NCBI GenBank assembly: GCA_023139255.1
Contig: JAGLNY010000011.1
Coordinates: forward strand, 1 to 49,982
DNA from: Spirochaetales bacterium
GTDB lineage: Bacteria > Spirochaetota > Spirochaetia > JABMQR01
DNA: 49,982 nucleotides
Direction of reading: 5' to 3'
Of the stretch, positions 24,996 through 33,737 are shown one piece after another (positions within the stretch are counted from its first letter, which is position 1; each line of letters opens with the position of its first letter). The notes below the pieces were generated by a model that had not been told where the DNA came from, did not search any database, and worked only from the letters and a program-made list of their open reading frames with translations. The translations under genes were made by a program, and so were the position numbers.

Positions 24996-25586
24996 ATGTA
25001 TTCAAAAAGGCCACATATTGTAATTGGCTTTCATGGGTGCGCTGAAACCAGCCTTGACACAATACTTAATCATAAACAAGAAATGAAAAAAAGTACTCAG
25101 GATCATGATTGGTTAGGTGAAGGCATGTATTTTTGGGAAAATAATTATGAACGTGCATTAGAATGGTCCAAGACAAAACATACAAACCCCGCTGTACTTG
25201 GAGCACTCATTGATCTAGGCCAATGTTTAGATTTTATTGATTCGCGTTAATTAAATCTTTTACCACAAGCTTATGCGAATTTAAAGTCATTTGTAGAAAA
25301 ACTACATTTACGTATGCCAATCAACAAAAAAGTTGATACAAATTCTGATGACTATCCTTTGCGATATCTTGATTGTGCTGTGATACAAATGATTCATCAA
25401 AGGAATGAATGGGGGAAAAAGACTCCATACGATTCTGTTCGAGGAGTTTTCTGGGAAGGAAACGCTCCATATAATACTTCGGGATTTAGAGAGAAAAATC
25501 ATATTCAAATAAATGTTCGTAACCCAAACTGTATAAAAGGGTATTTCATACCAAGAAAAAAACATAAAGAATGGTGCATACCATAA
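24996..25586 (+). pseudogene. Toxin-like protein (ADP-ribosyltransferase-like), broken by an in-frame TAA
   Basis: The first part (84 aa) reads IVIGFHGCAETSLD and later DWLGEGMYFWENNYERALEW, a pattern I know from a family of uncharacterised accessory proteins; an H...Y...E arrangement as in ADP-ribosyltransferase folds is possible. It stops after DFIDSR at TAA (25248-25250). The frame then stays open for another 112 codons (NLLPQAYANLKSFVEKL, then GVFWEGNAPYNTSGFREKNH) to 25586, so the original product had about 196 aa. In family members a Tyr commonly follows the DSR/DSE position, so this is probably a TAT or TAC to TAA change. Confidence 0.65.
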
Positions 25587-25701
25587 TTCCCTGGTGTCAC
25601 TCTTGGTGACACTTGATAAAAAAATATACCTATTTATCCAAATCTATAGTATAATATACGGCATACAGATGTATCAAATGCATATTTGGTGTATCGGCTC
25701 G
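25587..25701. other. Gap before the partial tRNA copy, with promoter-like box
   Basis: Contains a 7-bp hairpin (GTGTCAC/GTGACAC, 25594-25612) and TATAATATA at about 25651. GCATACAGAT and a following AT-rich stretch resemble the upstream flank of tRNA-Arg. Confidence 0.4.
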
Positions 25702-25734
25702 GCCTCCTAAGCAGTAGGTGTAGGTCGGACGTTC
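25702..25734 (+). other. Putative attR: partial copy of tRNA-Arg
   Basis: GCCTCCTAAGCAGTAGGT, then an extra GTAGGT, then CGGACGTTC: a direct repeat of 23111-23137 with a 6-bp tandem duplication. The tRNA similarity ends after GTTC. It is followed by an 8-bp hairpin (AACCAATC/GATTGGTT, 25740-25758). It probably marks the right end of the integrated element. Confidence 0.72.
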
Positions 25735-25818
25735 AGAAAAACCAATCGTAGATTGGTTCCGGCTCCAGCCGCTTCCCCTACAAGCACTTGTCCGATTGAA
25801 GTGATTGTTAGATGAAAA

Positions 25819-26137
25819 TTATTCTATTCCAAGAACTAATTTAATGCCTTCATTGACTTCATAAAATATTGATTTATTAATTTTTGATATTTTTTTTATT
25901 AATCTATGCTTATCAATAGCATAAATTTGTGAGACTACAATAACTGAATCTTTTGACAAACCAGTAAAATCTGTTTCAACAAGAACATTTCCAGGGGCGT
26001 CACTTAAACCTAAATTAGTGGTAAATGGAATAACAATAATTGTATGTATTTTGCTTTTATTAAAATTGTCGTCCTGGATAATGAGTACTGGACGTTGAAA
26101 AACCATACCTATTGAATCAAACACTAATCCTTCGCAT
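25819..26137 (-). pseudogene. mazF: MazF/PemK-type toxin with damaged 5' end
   Basis: The body matches MazF-family mRNA interferases: RPVLIIQDDNFN, TIIVIPFTTNL, NVLVETDFTGLSKDSVIVVSQ and a C-terminal GIKLVLGIE. Intact members start with about 20 residues of RGEIWW type; here an ATG at 26137 gives MRRISV and then TGA, while the body resumes in another frame at FDSIGMVFQ. A small deletion thus removed most of the first strand and shifted frame. A GTG at 26124 could still start the body but without the first strand. No antitoxin gene is next to it. It lies 9 nt after the CPBP gene stop. Confidence 0.75.
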
Positions 26138-26146
26138 TTGTAACAA

Positions 26147-26839
26147 TTATTTAAAACCTAATAGACCCAATCCAAAAATACCAAATACAACAAGTGCAAG
26201 ATCGGCACTAATATGTATAATCCATGAGGCAAGTATACTTTCTGTTTTTTTCACAAAATATGCAAATATCAATCCCCCGACAAACAAGCCAAGTAACATA
26301 ACCATCATGAGTCCTATACCAAACCATGCCTCAAATACAGTCACATGATACATTGCAAAGGCTGCCGATGAGATGATATAAGCAGGTTTTTTCCATCCCC
26401 GCTTTAACAACTCCTGGAAAATGAACCCTCTAAAAAAATACTCTTCTATAAGTGAATTAACAAAAATTGTATATACCCCGGCCAAAATCATACCCTGCCC
26501 GCTTAATTTCATGCGATTGGCAAAATCTGAACTAATCGCTTCTATATCTATAAATGATTTCAAGACAAAAGCCACTACAGTAATTATCACAAAGATAAAA
26601 ATTGACGAAAGAAGAATAAATTTCTGTTCTGATTTTTTAATTCTTACAGAGAATTTTGATTTTAGCAGGAAGCGTTGAATCATAAATGGGAATACTGTAA
26701 ACATGGGAATTTTTATGATTGTTTTAAGGAAATATGGTGTCATTAAAACCTGTTCAACAACATAGAGAAGGAGCAGACAAACAACCGAGTACGCAATAAT
26801 TTTTCTTTTCATACTATCTTCGTACCCTATTTCTGACAT
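26147..26839 (-). CDS. CPBP-family intramembrane protease
   Basis: Membrane protein of 230 aa with six or more hydrophobic segments. The CAAX-protease/bacteriocin-processing (Abi) motifs are present: EEYFFRGFIFQELL (motif 1, EExxxR), FAMYHVTVF (motif 2) and SWIIHISADL (motif 3). Members cleave prenylated or other membrane peptides, or give self-immunity to bacteriocins; no substrate is evident here. The start at 26839 or 26812 cannot be decided. Confidence 0.82.
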   Translation of the reverse strand: MSEIGYEDSMKRKIIAYSVVCLLLLYVVEQVLMTPYFLKTIIKIPMFTVFPFMIQRFLLKSKFSVRIKKSEQKFILLSSIFIFVIITVVAFVLKSFIDIEAISSDFANRMKLSGQGMILAGVYTIFVNSLIEEYFFRGFIFQELLKRGWKKPAYIISSAAFAMYHVTVFEAWFGIGLMMVMLLGLFVGGLIFAYFVKKTESILASWIIHISADLALVVFGIFGLGLLGFK

Positions 26840-26855
26840 ATAAACAAATCCAATC

Positions 26856-29078
26856 CTACAACCCCTTCATCGATAAGCCAATCCGGTTTCGATCCAGATC
26901 GAGACTAAGCACCTTTACCATCACCTTCTGGTGAACTTTCACAAAATCAGAAGGATCCTTTACGAACTTGTCAGCAAGCTGGCTGATATGAACCAATCCA
27001 TCCTGATGTACCCCAATATCAATAAAAGCACCAAATGCCGTGACATTGGTAACAATACCGGGAAGCACCATCCCCTCACTTAAATCCTTAGGCGTATGTA
27101 CCTGGTCAGAAAACTGGAAAGCCTCATACTCTGCTCTTGGGTCCCTGCCCGGCTTTTCCAGCTCCTGCAGAATATCGCGCAGAGTCGGAAGCCCAACAGA
27201 ATCTGAGACATATTCTTCAAGTGAAATCTTGCGCCGCCGCTCAGGACTGGAAACCAGATCGTCAACAGAACAACCAAGATCCTCAGCCATCTTTTGTACA
27301 ACGGAATACGACTCCGGATGTACGGCACTGGCATCAAGAGGATTTTCCGCATTACGAATCCTGAGAAACCCCGCTGCCTGCTCAAAAACTTTTGCACCAA
27401 TTCCCGCAACCTCTTTCAACTGCGTACGACCCTTGATTTTTCCATGTTCTTCACGGTAACTGCAGATAGCCTCAGCCGTTCGGCTGGATATACCCGACAC
27501 ATAGCTGAGCAGCTGTTTACTGGCCGTATTAATCTCAACCCCGACTGAGTTGACACAGGAGAGAACCACATCATCCAATGCTCTTTTAAGCAGCCGTTGA
27601 TTAACATCATGCTGATACTGTCCTACACCGATCGATTGTGGATCGATTTTCACCAACTCAGCGAGCGGATCCATCAAACGACGCCCGATGGAAACAGCTC
27701 CGCGAACAGTGACATCCTTATCGGGAAATTCCTCCCGCGCTATAGCCGAGGCTGAATAGATAGAAGCGCCACTCTCATTAACCATGACAACAACTATCGG
27801 CTCCCCGGAAGCAGTTTTAAATCCATCAACCGCATCACGGACAAAAGCTTCAGCTTCCCTGCCCCCAGTACCATTACCCACCGCAATAGCCTCGATATCA
27901 AATTGCCTGCAGAGATTCCGGACAATCTTCGCTGATTCAGCAGTACGCTGCTTCGGGACAAGCGGATATATGACATCATTGTGTTTCAGATCACCCTTTG
28001 CATCAAGACAAACAAGCTTGCAGCCGGAAACAAGTCCGGGATCCAGCGCCAGAATACTTTTCTGACCCAGTGGTGAAGCAAGCAGCAGCTCACGGATATT
28101 TTCTGCAAACACCCGGATGGCCTCCTCATCAGCCCGCTCTTTACACTCTTTTTCCATAGCATATTCAAGTGAAGGAGAAGTCAGCCTCTTATAACCATCT
28201 ACGGCAGCTTCCCATACCAAGGCAGTTGCCGTATTGCTCTCTACCCGATTTCTCCCGAGAACCATCTCATCAATTACCCGGAGGGCATCCTCTTCCTCAG
28301 GCAGGAAGTGTGTTATCAGGAATCCCTCAGCGGCTCCCCGAAGCACAGCCAATATTCTGTGTGACGGTGCACCCGAAGCAGATTCAGACCACTCAAAATA
28401 ATCCCGGAATTTTGCTGCTTTCGGATCTTTTTCCATAATGCTGATGATACGCGAGGACATGGTTCCCCGCTTCGTGAAGAGCTGACGAAGCTCCTGTCTC
28501 AGCTCTTTCGTCTCATTCAACACCTCTGCAATGATATCCCTGGCTCCTGCCAGCGCATCTTCCGAAGAAGTTATCTTTTTTTCAGGATTAAGAAACTCTG
28601 AGGCTTTTAGCACAACTGCATCCTCAGATACCGGCCTGCATAGAGCAAACCTGAGAGGTTCAGACAGTTTAGCCCCGGTACCCATAGACAGGAGCCATCC
28701 AGCCAGCCCTTCCAGTCCGGCCTCCCTGGCTATACTTCCCCTGGTTCGTTTTTTCGGTCTGAAAGGAAGATAGATATCCTCAAGCTGAACAAGGGTATCA
28801 GCATCTTTTACCGCTTGTTCCAGCTCCGGGGTCAGCAGTTCCCGCTCCTGGAGGGATTTCAGGATAGCTTCTCTCCTCTTTTCCAGTTCTGTAAAAGTAA
28901 TATGGGCATCACGGATTGCCCGTATCTGCACCTCGTCCAGTTCGCCGGTAGCCTCTTTCCTGTATCGGGCAATAAAAGGCACAGTACACCCTTCATCAAA
29001 AAGACGGAGTACCGCATCAACCTGATATACACTTGTTTGAGTTACACTGCTTATATGTTTAATCATTTTCACTTTCAT
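26856..29078 (-). CDS. tex: Tex family RNA-binding protein
   Basis: 740 aa, normal for Tex. The N-terminal helical part has ARYRKEATGELDEVQIR and YLPFRPKKRTRGSIA; the YqgF-like RNase H fold has SILALDPGLVSGCKLVCLDA; the HhH region has SYVSGISSRTAEAICSYRE; the C-terminal S1 domain (about 665-738) has GMVLPGIVTNVTAFGAFIDI and ends LSMKGL. It is a transcription and RNA-metabolism factor of the cytoplasm. No strong RBS is seen for the ATG at 29078 or for the in-frame ATG at 29066. Confidence 0.95.
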   Translation of the reverse strand: MKVKMIKHISSVTQTSVYQVDAVLRLFDEGCTVPFIARYRKEATGELDEVQIRAIRDAHITFTELEKRREAILKSLQERELLTPELEQAVKDADTLVQLEDIYLPFRPKKRTRGSIAREAGLEGLAGWLLSMGTGAKLSEPLRFALCRPVSEDAVVLKASEFLNPEKKITSSEDALAGARDIIAEVLNETKELRQELRQLFTKRGTMSSRIISIMEKDPKAAKFRDYFEWSESASGAPSHRILAVLRGAAEGFLITHFLPEEEDALRVIDEMVLGRNRVESNTATALVWEAAVDGYKRLTSPSLEYAMEKECKERADEEAIRVFAENIRELLLASPLGQKSILALDPGLVSGCKLVCLDAKGDLKHNDVIYPLVPKQRTAESAKIVRNLCRQFDIEAIAVGNGTGGREAEAFVRDAVDGFKTASGEPIVVVMVNESGASIYSASAIAREEFPDKDVTVRGAVSIGRRLMDPLAELVKIDPQSIGVGQYQHDVNQRLLKRALDDVVLSCVNSVGVEINTASKQLLSYVSGISSRTAEAICSYREEHGKIKGRTQLKEVAGIGAKVFEQAAGFLRIRNAENPLDASAVHPESYSVVQKMAEDLGCSVDDLVSSPERRRKISLEEYVSDSVGLPTLRDILQELEKPGRDPRAEYEAFQFSDQVHTPKDLSEGMVLPGIVTNVTAFGAFIDIGVHQDGLVHISQLADKFVKDPSDFVKVHQKVMVKVLSLDLDRNRIGLSMKGL

Positions 29079-29116
29079 AGGGGAAAAATAACATGAAATC
29101 GTTTTTGAAGGAAGCT

Positions 29117-29147
29117 ATAATTGAAGTTTTTCCAAAACTTCAATTAT
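29117..29147. repeat. Perfect 14-bp hairpin between moeB-like gene and tex
   Basis: 29117-29130 pairs with 29134-29147 around a 3-nt loop. It lies between two genes on the minus strand and lacks a following T run, so it could attenuate, process or protect the transcript, or be a weak terminator. Confidence 0.55.
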
Positions 29148-29162
29148 TCAAATAATATATTA

Positions 29163-29894
29163 CTATTTCTTACCACAAACAGGACAGGCAGGATCAGGCG
29201 AAATCCGAACTTCATCAAATTCCGCTTTTGTTCCGTCGAATATAAGCATCCTGCCCAGCAGCGGTTCACCTATACCCGTAATCAACTTCAGTACCTCAAG
29301 TGCCTGCATTGAGGAGAGAACACCAACTGCAGCTCCTATGACAGGAATTGGCCCTTTAGTATCTACCTTTTCCGGTATCAAACAAGCCAGACAAGGAGCA
29401 GTATCAGGATAGAAAACGGTTATCTGCCCGCTCATCCCATACATTCCTGCATGAACCATTGGGATTTCCCGACCAACACAATACTTGTTCACGATAAATC
29501 TTGATTCAAAGGAATCAAGACAATCAACTATGATATCAGTACCCGCTGCAGCTGTATGTATTGTCTCATCTGTCAGCCGTTGGGGAACGGCTTTTATCTC
29601 GACTCGAGGATTCAGCTGAGAAATCATCTCCTTTGCAGAATCTACCTTAAGCTTTCCCAGATTCGTTTCCGCATGCAGTATTTGCCTGTTCAGGTTTGTT
29701 TCCTCTACAGTATCAGGATCACAGAGAATAAGCTTTCCCACTCCTGCCGCTGCGAGGTACATAGCCGCAGCACTGGCAAGACCGCCTGTGCCTGCAAGCA
29801 ATACGGTAGCCCTGCCAACTTTTTCCTGCGCCTCTACACCCCAGCCGGGGTAAATTAGCTGCCGAAAATATGTTTTATATTGATCCGGGAACAT
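29163..29894 (-). CDS. ThiF/MoeB/HesA-type adenylyltransferase
   Basis: E1-like enzyme that adenylates the C-terminal Gly of a small sulfur-carrier protein in thiamine or molybdopterin synthesis. 243 aa. The nucleotide site is GTGGLASAAAMYLAAAGVG, then DPDTVEETNLNRQILH; the zinc site is formed by CLAC and the terminal CPVC. No ThiS, MoaD or other pathway gene lies nearby, so the exact partner is open. GGAGG precedes the ATG. Confidence 0.88.
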   Translation of the reverse strand: MFPDQYKTYFRQLIYPGWGVEAQEKVGRATVLLAGTGGLASAAAMYLAAAGVGKLILCDPDTVEETNLNRQILHAETNLGKLKVDSAKEMISQLNPRVEIKAVPQRLTDETIHTAAAGTDIIVDCLDSFESRFIVNKYCVGREIPMVHAGMYGMSGQITVFYPDTAPCLACLIPEKVDTKGPIPVIGAAVGVLSSMQALEVLKLITGIGEPLLGRMLIFDGTKAEFDEVRISPDPACPVCGKK

Positions 29895-29927
29895 AAAGAA
29901 CCTCCAGAGGATTCAAAAGAGTTTTTA

Positions 29928-30665
29928 CTACTGCCCTGTAATTGATATAAGCTCAATATCAAAAACCAGCAGTACATTCGGACCGATCAAATCTCCTGCT
30001 CCCATCTCACCATATCCAAGATCCGGGTGAATATAGAACCGGTAGCTGCTGCCCACACTCATTAGCTGAACACCTTCAGTCCATCCTGAAATTACACCGT
30101 CAAGCGGGAATGTTGCCGGAGTTCCTCTCTGGTAAGAACTGTCAAAGACAGTACCATCAACAAGGGTTCCGCTGTAATGAACAGTTACTTCATCTTCACG
30201 GGCCGGTTTTGGGCCTTCGCCTTCTACAACAACCTCATACTGGAGACCGCTTTCGGTAGTAATAATTCCTTCCCTGTCCTTATTTTCAGCCAGGAATTCC
30301 TCCGCTATCTGAAGATTGACGCCTGCAGCTTCTTCTGCTAAAACCTGCTGCTCGGCAATAAGAACTTCCTGGTACTCCATCATAATCTGGTCCATTTCAT
30401 CCAATGTGTAGACAGATTCCCCGCCTTCATACACATCTTCCATTGCCATGGCGAAATATCGGTAATCCAGATCTACTCCCTGATTCTTGTAACCATCGGA
30501 CATCAAATATCCAAAAGCATAACTAACACGCTCAATAAGTGTTTCAGGATCCGGAAGCGGCTCCTGTGCACTAACTTCCTCGACAGGATCCTGCTTGGCA
30601 CAGCCTGTAACCACAACAAATAGAAGTGTGATAATAATACATGCCGCTAATATACGTTTTTTCAT
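29928..30665 (-). CDS. FKBP-type peptidyl-prolyl isomerase lipoprotein
   Basis: Extracytoplasmic protein-folding enzyme, about 245 aa. I place the start at 30665 (AAGGAAGG upstream), which gives a clean lipoprotein signal: MKKRILAACIIITLL, then VVTGCAKQ with the acceptor Cys. A helical N-terminal part (about 35-130), like the FkpA/Mip dimerisation arm, precedes the FKBP domain (about 150-245: VTVHYSGTLVDGTVFDSSYQ, FPLDGVISGWTEGVQLM, FYIHPDLGYGE). Confidence 0.92.
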   Translation of the reverse strand: MKKRILAACIIITLLFVVVTGCAKQDPVEEVSAQEPLPDPETLIERVSYAFGYLMSDGYKNQGVDLDYRYFAMAMEDVYEGGESVYTLDEMDQIMMEYQEVLIAEQQVLAEEAAGVNLQIAEEFLAENKDREGIITTESGLQYEVVVEGEGPKPAREDEVTVHYSGTLVDGTVFDSSYQRGTPATFPLDGVISGWTEGVQLMSVGSSYRFYIHPDLGYGEMGAGDLIGPNVLLVFDIELISITGQ

Positions 30666-30852
30666 GGTGAATACCTTCCTTGTGCAAACTTTTTTTGCGT
30701 AACTTCCATAATGTACCAAAGAGTACAAAAAAAAGCAAAGAAGTTTGGGATAATTCCAAAATATTGCAGGAGAAAGTTGTCTTCCTGTCATTATGCCTGT
30801 CATTATGTAAAAAAGCTATTGAACTCTCACTTTTTGGGTACTATACTACGGT

Positions 30853-32727
30853 ATGAGAAAAATAGTACTTATCCTTGGTTTTATACTCCTGGCCATCAGC
30901 GTTTTCGAGATTGTGTTTAATTTCGGATTGAGCTTTAATGCAAAATCCGTGGAAAAAGGCGTAATAAGTTTCTCTGAAAATTCATATAATTCAATACGCC
31001 CAACGCTGCTGAAAGGGGATTGGGAAATTTACCCCGGTTTTCTGCCTGAATCAGTGCAGCCGGAATTCCCGGATAACCCGCTGTACAGTAAAATACCATC
31101 CAGCTGGACCTCCATATCTGCAGTTGGTGAAAAAATAGAGTCTTTCGGATTTGCCTCATATAGAGTTCGTTTAATCCTGCCTGAACCAGGGTATTACAGT
31201 ATCGCAGTTAATAATGTGTACACTGCATATAAAATGTATGTGAATGATATTCCTGTTATTTCAACCGGCACTTTCGGGATAGATAAAGAGAGCCACTACC
31301 CCCGTTTTTCGGATAAAATTGCCACTTTTTACTGCAGTGAGCCGGAAGCGGATATCGTATTTCTTGTCAGCAATTTCACCCACCCTTATGGGGGGTTTGG
31401 GAAAGCCCCGATTTTCGGTCTTCCTCATGATATAAACCGTTTAATGACAATAACACACAGTACCTCGTTCTTTTTAATCGGTATTCTTTGCATGACTTCA
31501 CTGTTTATGCTCTTTTTCTATGGTAAAAGCAATCAGGATAAAAGTATTCTCTATTTTGCCGTCTTGTGTCTTATGATCTCCCTAAGAACTATTACCACAA
31601 ATACTATGGTTACGTTTATAATTCCCGGTATCCCTACATTTCTGCAGCTGAAACTTGAGTATATCTCTTTTACTCTGGCTTTCATCACATTTCTTCTTTA
31701 CAACAAATACGCATTTCCCCACATTATTCATCCTCTTGTCAGGAAGATCATAGTCAGCATTTCCGCCATTTACTCATTGGCTATCATAATCCTGCCGATT
31801 CATATCTATAATAAGGTATTGCCTTACTTTTTCATCATACTGATCGCAACAGCTATATACTGGTTAATTTCCATGTTCGGTTCCTGGTTCAAAAAGGATC
31901 AAACATCAGGGATAATACTTTTCGGGGGATTTATCCTGGCATTAGCGATAATTAATGATATCATCTATTATTTTGCCGGCATAACAAATCTTTTTGCTGC
32001 TGAACTAAGTGCTTTCGGTTTTACTTTCTTTATAATAACGCATTCAAATGAATTCTCACATAAGTTCCTTCAGGCGTTGCAGATCGCTTCTGAGACAACC
32101 AAAAGTCTGGAAAAAAAGGTTCTTGACAGGACCCGACAGCTCAGTGACCTGAACAGCAAACTGCTTCTGATGGCTACCAAGGATGAACTGACAAATCTTT
32201 GGAACAGGAATGAATTACAGCGGAGATCTGAAGAAGAGACGGCAAAATACAACCGGTACTATACCACAAACTCAACCTATTTTTCCCTTCTTTACATCGA
32301 CCTTGATAATTTTAAATACTACAACGACACCTTCTCCCATGAAGCCGGGGATAGGATTCTTAAAATATTTGCTGAAGTACTTAAAAAACTAAGCAGGAAA
32401 TCCGATACGGTTTTTCGTATGGGCGGTGATGAATTTGTCATATTTCTACCCAAAACCGATAATAGCGGGGCATCACGTTTTTCCCAAAGAATCCTCGACA
32501 ATCTGGACCCATTCAATGTTTCTATTACAGCTGAATTGAGCACTATGATTCATCATCAGGTGGTCATATCCCGTGAACGGCAGCTTACCTGTTCAATCGG
32601 AATAGCTGTTCATGAAAATGGATTTATAAATATTGACCGGTTAATCCAATATGCGGATACAGCTCTTCTCAGGGCAAAAGAGCAAGGAAAAAACTGCTAT
32701 ATTTTACATTCAGGCCATTTGCTCTAG
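30853..32727 (+). CDS. 7TMR-DISM diguanylate cyclase
   Basis: Membrane sensor that makes c-di-GMP, 624 aa. One TM near the N-terminus, an extracytoplasmic beta-sandwich (about 35-190, DISM extracellular type: SFGFASYRVRLILPEPG), seven TM helices (about 200-395), a short coiled coil (TTKSLEKKVLDRTRQL), and a GGDEF domain (about 445-620) with intact RMGGDEF. An RKSD stands five residues before GGDEF, a good RxxD inhibitory site, so product feedback is likely. The ligand is unknown; such domains often sense carbohydrates. It is a single gene facing away from the FKBP gene. Confidence 0.92.
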   Translation: MRKIVLILGFILLAISVFEIVFNFGLSFNAKSVEKGVISFSENSYNSIRPTLLKGDWEIYPGFLPESVQPEFPDNPLYSKIPSSWTSISAVGEKIESFGFASYRVRLILPEPGYYSIAVNNVYTAYKMYVNDIPVISTGTFGIDKESHYPRFSDKIATFYCSEPEADIVFLVSNFTHPYGGFGKAPIFGLPHDINRLMTITHSTSFFLIGILCMTSLFMLFFYGKSNQDKSILYFAVLCLMISLRTITTNTMVTFIIPGIPTFLQLKLEYISFTLAFITFLLYNKYAFPHIIHPLVRKIIVSISAIYSLAIIILPIHIYNKVLPYFFIILIATAIYWLISMFGSWFKKDQTSGIILFGGFILALAIINDIIYYFAGITNLFAAELSAFGFTFFIITHSNEFSHKFLQALQIASETTKSLEKKVLDRTRQLSDLNSKLLLMATKDELTNLWNRNELQRRSEEETAKYNRYYTTNSTYFSLLYIDLDNFKYYNDTFSHEAGDRILKIFAEVLKKLSRKSDTVFRMGGDEFVIFLPKTDNSGASRFSQRILDNLDPFNVSITAELSTMIHHQVVISRERQLTCSIGIAVHENGFINIDRLIQYADTALLRAKEQGKNCYILHSGHLL

Positions 32728-32737
32728 AACTGCCCTG

Positions 32738-33583
32738 TCAGCCTCGCAAATGATCAATCATGCCCATTTTGTTCAGTATCAACAGATAATCAAGAGTAAT
32801 TATAGGCCGCCACCAGGGAAGTTCAGGAAAAGGATTCGGTACTCCGCCGTCTTCCTCAATAGAATATACATAGAGGTCTATCTGTTTCTCCACAAGCTCC
32901 TCCGGCATCATGTCAATGAAATGATACCAGTAGCGAGTCAATAAAAAATATGTTTTCCTCTCTTCATATATGTGTTCTGTCAGCTTCTGCTGCAGCATAT
33001 CAAGCGACTGCTCCCAGTGCCTGAATGATGTTTCATACACAGCATAAATAAAAATGGGATAGTTATATTCCGTAAGGGTTTCAGGAACAGCAAGCGAATC
33101 AGCAAAGTTCCCTGCTACTTTCTTTGCATTCTGACGAAGAGGTATGTTGAATTTTGCAAGATATCCAGCCAGCGATAAAATCCTGGTTTCATCAGGATTA
33201 AGCCACCACTTCTGGTGGGGATAGGTTCGCACATCTTCAGGCAGGAACGGGATATTTCCGCTTTCAGTTAGTTTATGCTCCACCCAATCTCTTGCCCTTA
33301 ACAGCATCGGCTTAAACATATCCATGCGGCTGATCTTACTGATCAGCATATCCATATAATAAAAAGCTGTTTCCATCCCTATTCCGGAACTAATGGGAGT
33401 GAGCAGATCAGGCTCGATTCCATTACCGAAACCTCCGTCACTATTCTGGTAAGCTTCAATCGATTTTACACACATTTCTACTGATCCGCCCTCAAACAGA
33501 GCAGAATAGATTTGACGCTCAAGCAGTCTTGAATTCCTGAGAATATAGAACCTGGTTTTTTCAGAAATTGATTGTGTAAACAT
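32738..33583 (-). CDS. Predicted alpha/alpha-toroid protein
   Basis: 281 aa, no signal peptide. It holds repeats like those of prenyltransferase/squalene-cyclase toroids: IEAYQNSDGGFGNGIEPDL (about 44-62), and a second EEDGGVPNPFPELPWWRP near the end. There is no DxDD or aspartate-rich site, so it is not a typical terpene cyclase. The function is unknown. It converges on the cyclase gene with a 10-nt gap. Confidence 0.65.
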   Translation of the reverse strand: MFTQSISEKTRFYILRNSRLLERQIYSALFEGGSVEMCVKSIEAYQNSDGGFGNGIEPDLLTPISSGIGMETAFYYMDMLISKISRMDMFKPMLLRARDWVEHKLTESGNIPFLPEDVRTYPHQKWWLNPDETRILSLAGYLAKFNIPLRQNAKKVAGNFADSLAVPETLTEYNYPIFIYAVYETSFRHWEQSLDMLQQKLTEHIYEERKTYFLLTRYWYHFIDMMPEELVEKQIDLYVYSIEEDGGVPNPFPELPWWRPIITLDYLLILNKMGMIDHLRG

Positions 33584-33737
33584 GAGTTTTCACCTTATAT
33601 CAATTTTAATCCTGCACCTGCTGCCGCCGGTATCGTTTACCGTAGTGATAAATTTACTGCGTCAATATGCATCAAAACTTTTTCCATCTGCCATACAGTC
33701 AGTGTAACACACTCCTACTGTGACGTAAATTTCATTT
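33584..33737. other. Intergenic stretch
   Basis: 154 bp between the fumarase operon end and the toroid gene. It contains no gene and no clear terminator. Confidence 0.35.

Noticed and set aside
15213..25250. Idea that TAA codes for tyrosine in this organism
   Set aside because: TAA is the normal stop of several intact genes here, for example infA, mltG and the REC-GGDEF gene.
24162..25815. Integron cassette array with attC sites
   Set aside because: Some short inverted repeats such as AACCTA/TAGGTT and CAAGCACTT/AAGTGATTG are present, but no consistent attC core sites or repeats between genes were found.
27040..27459. Long frame antisense to tex (139 codons)
   Set aside because: It lies wholly inside the conserved tex coding region and mirrors its codon pattern.
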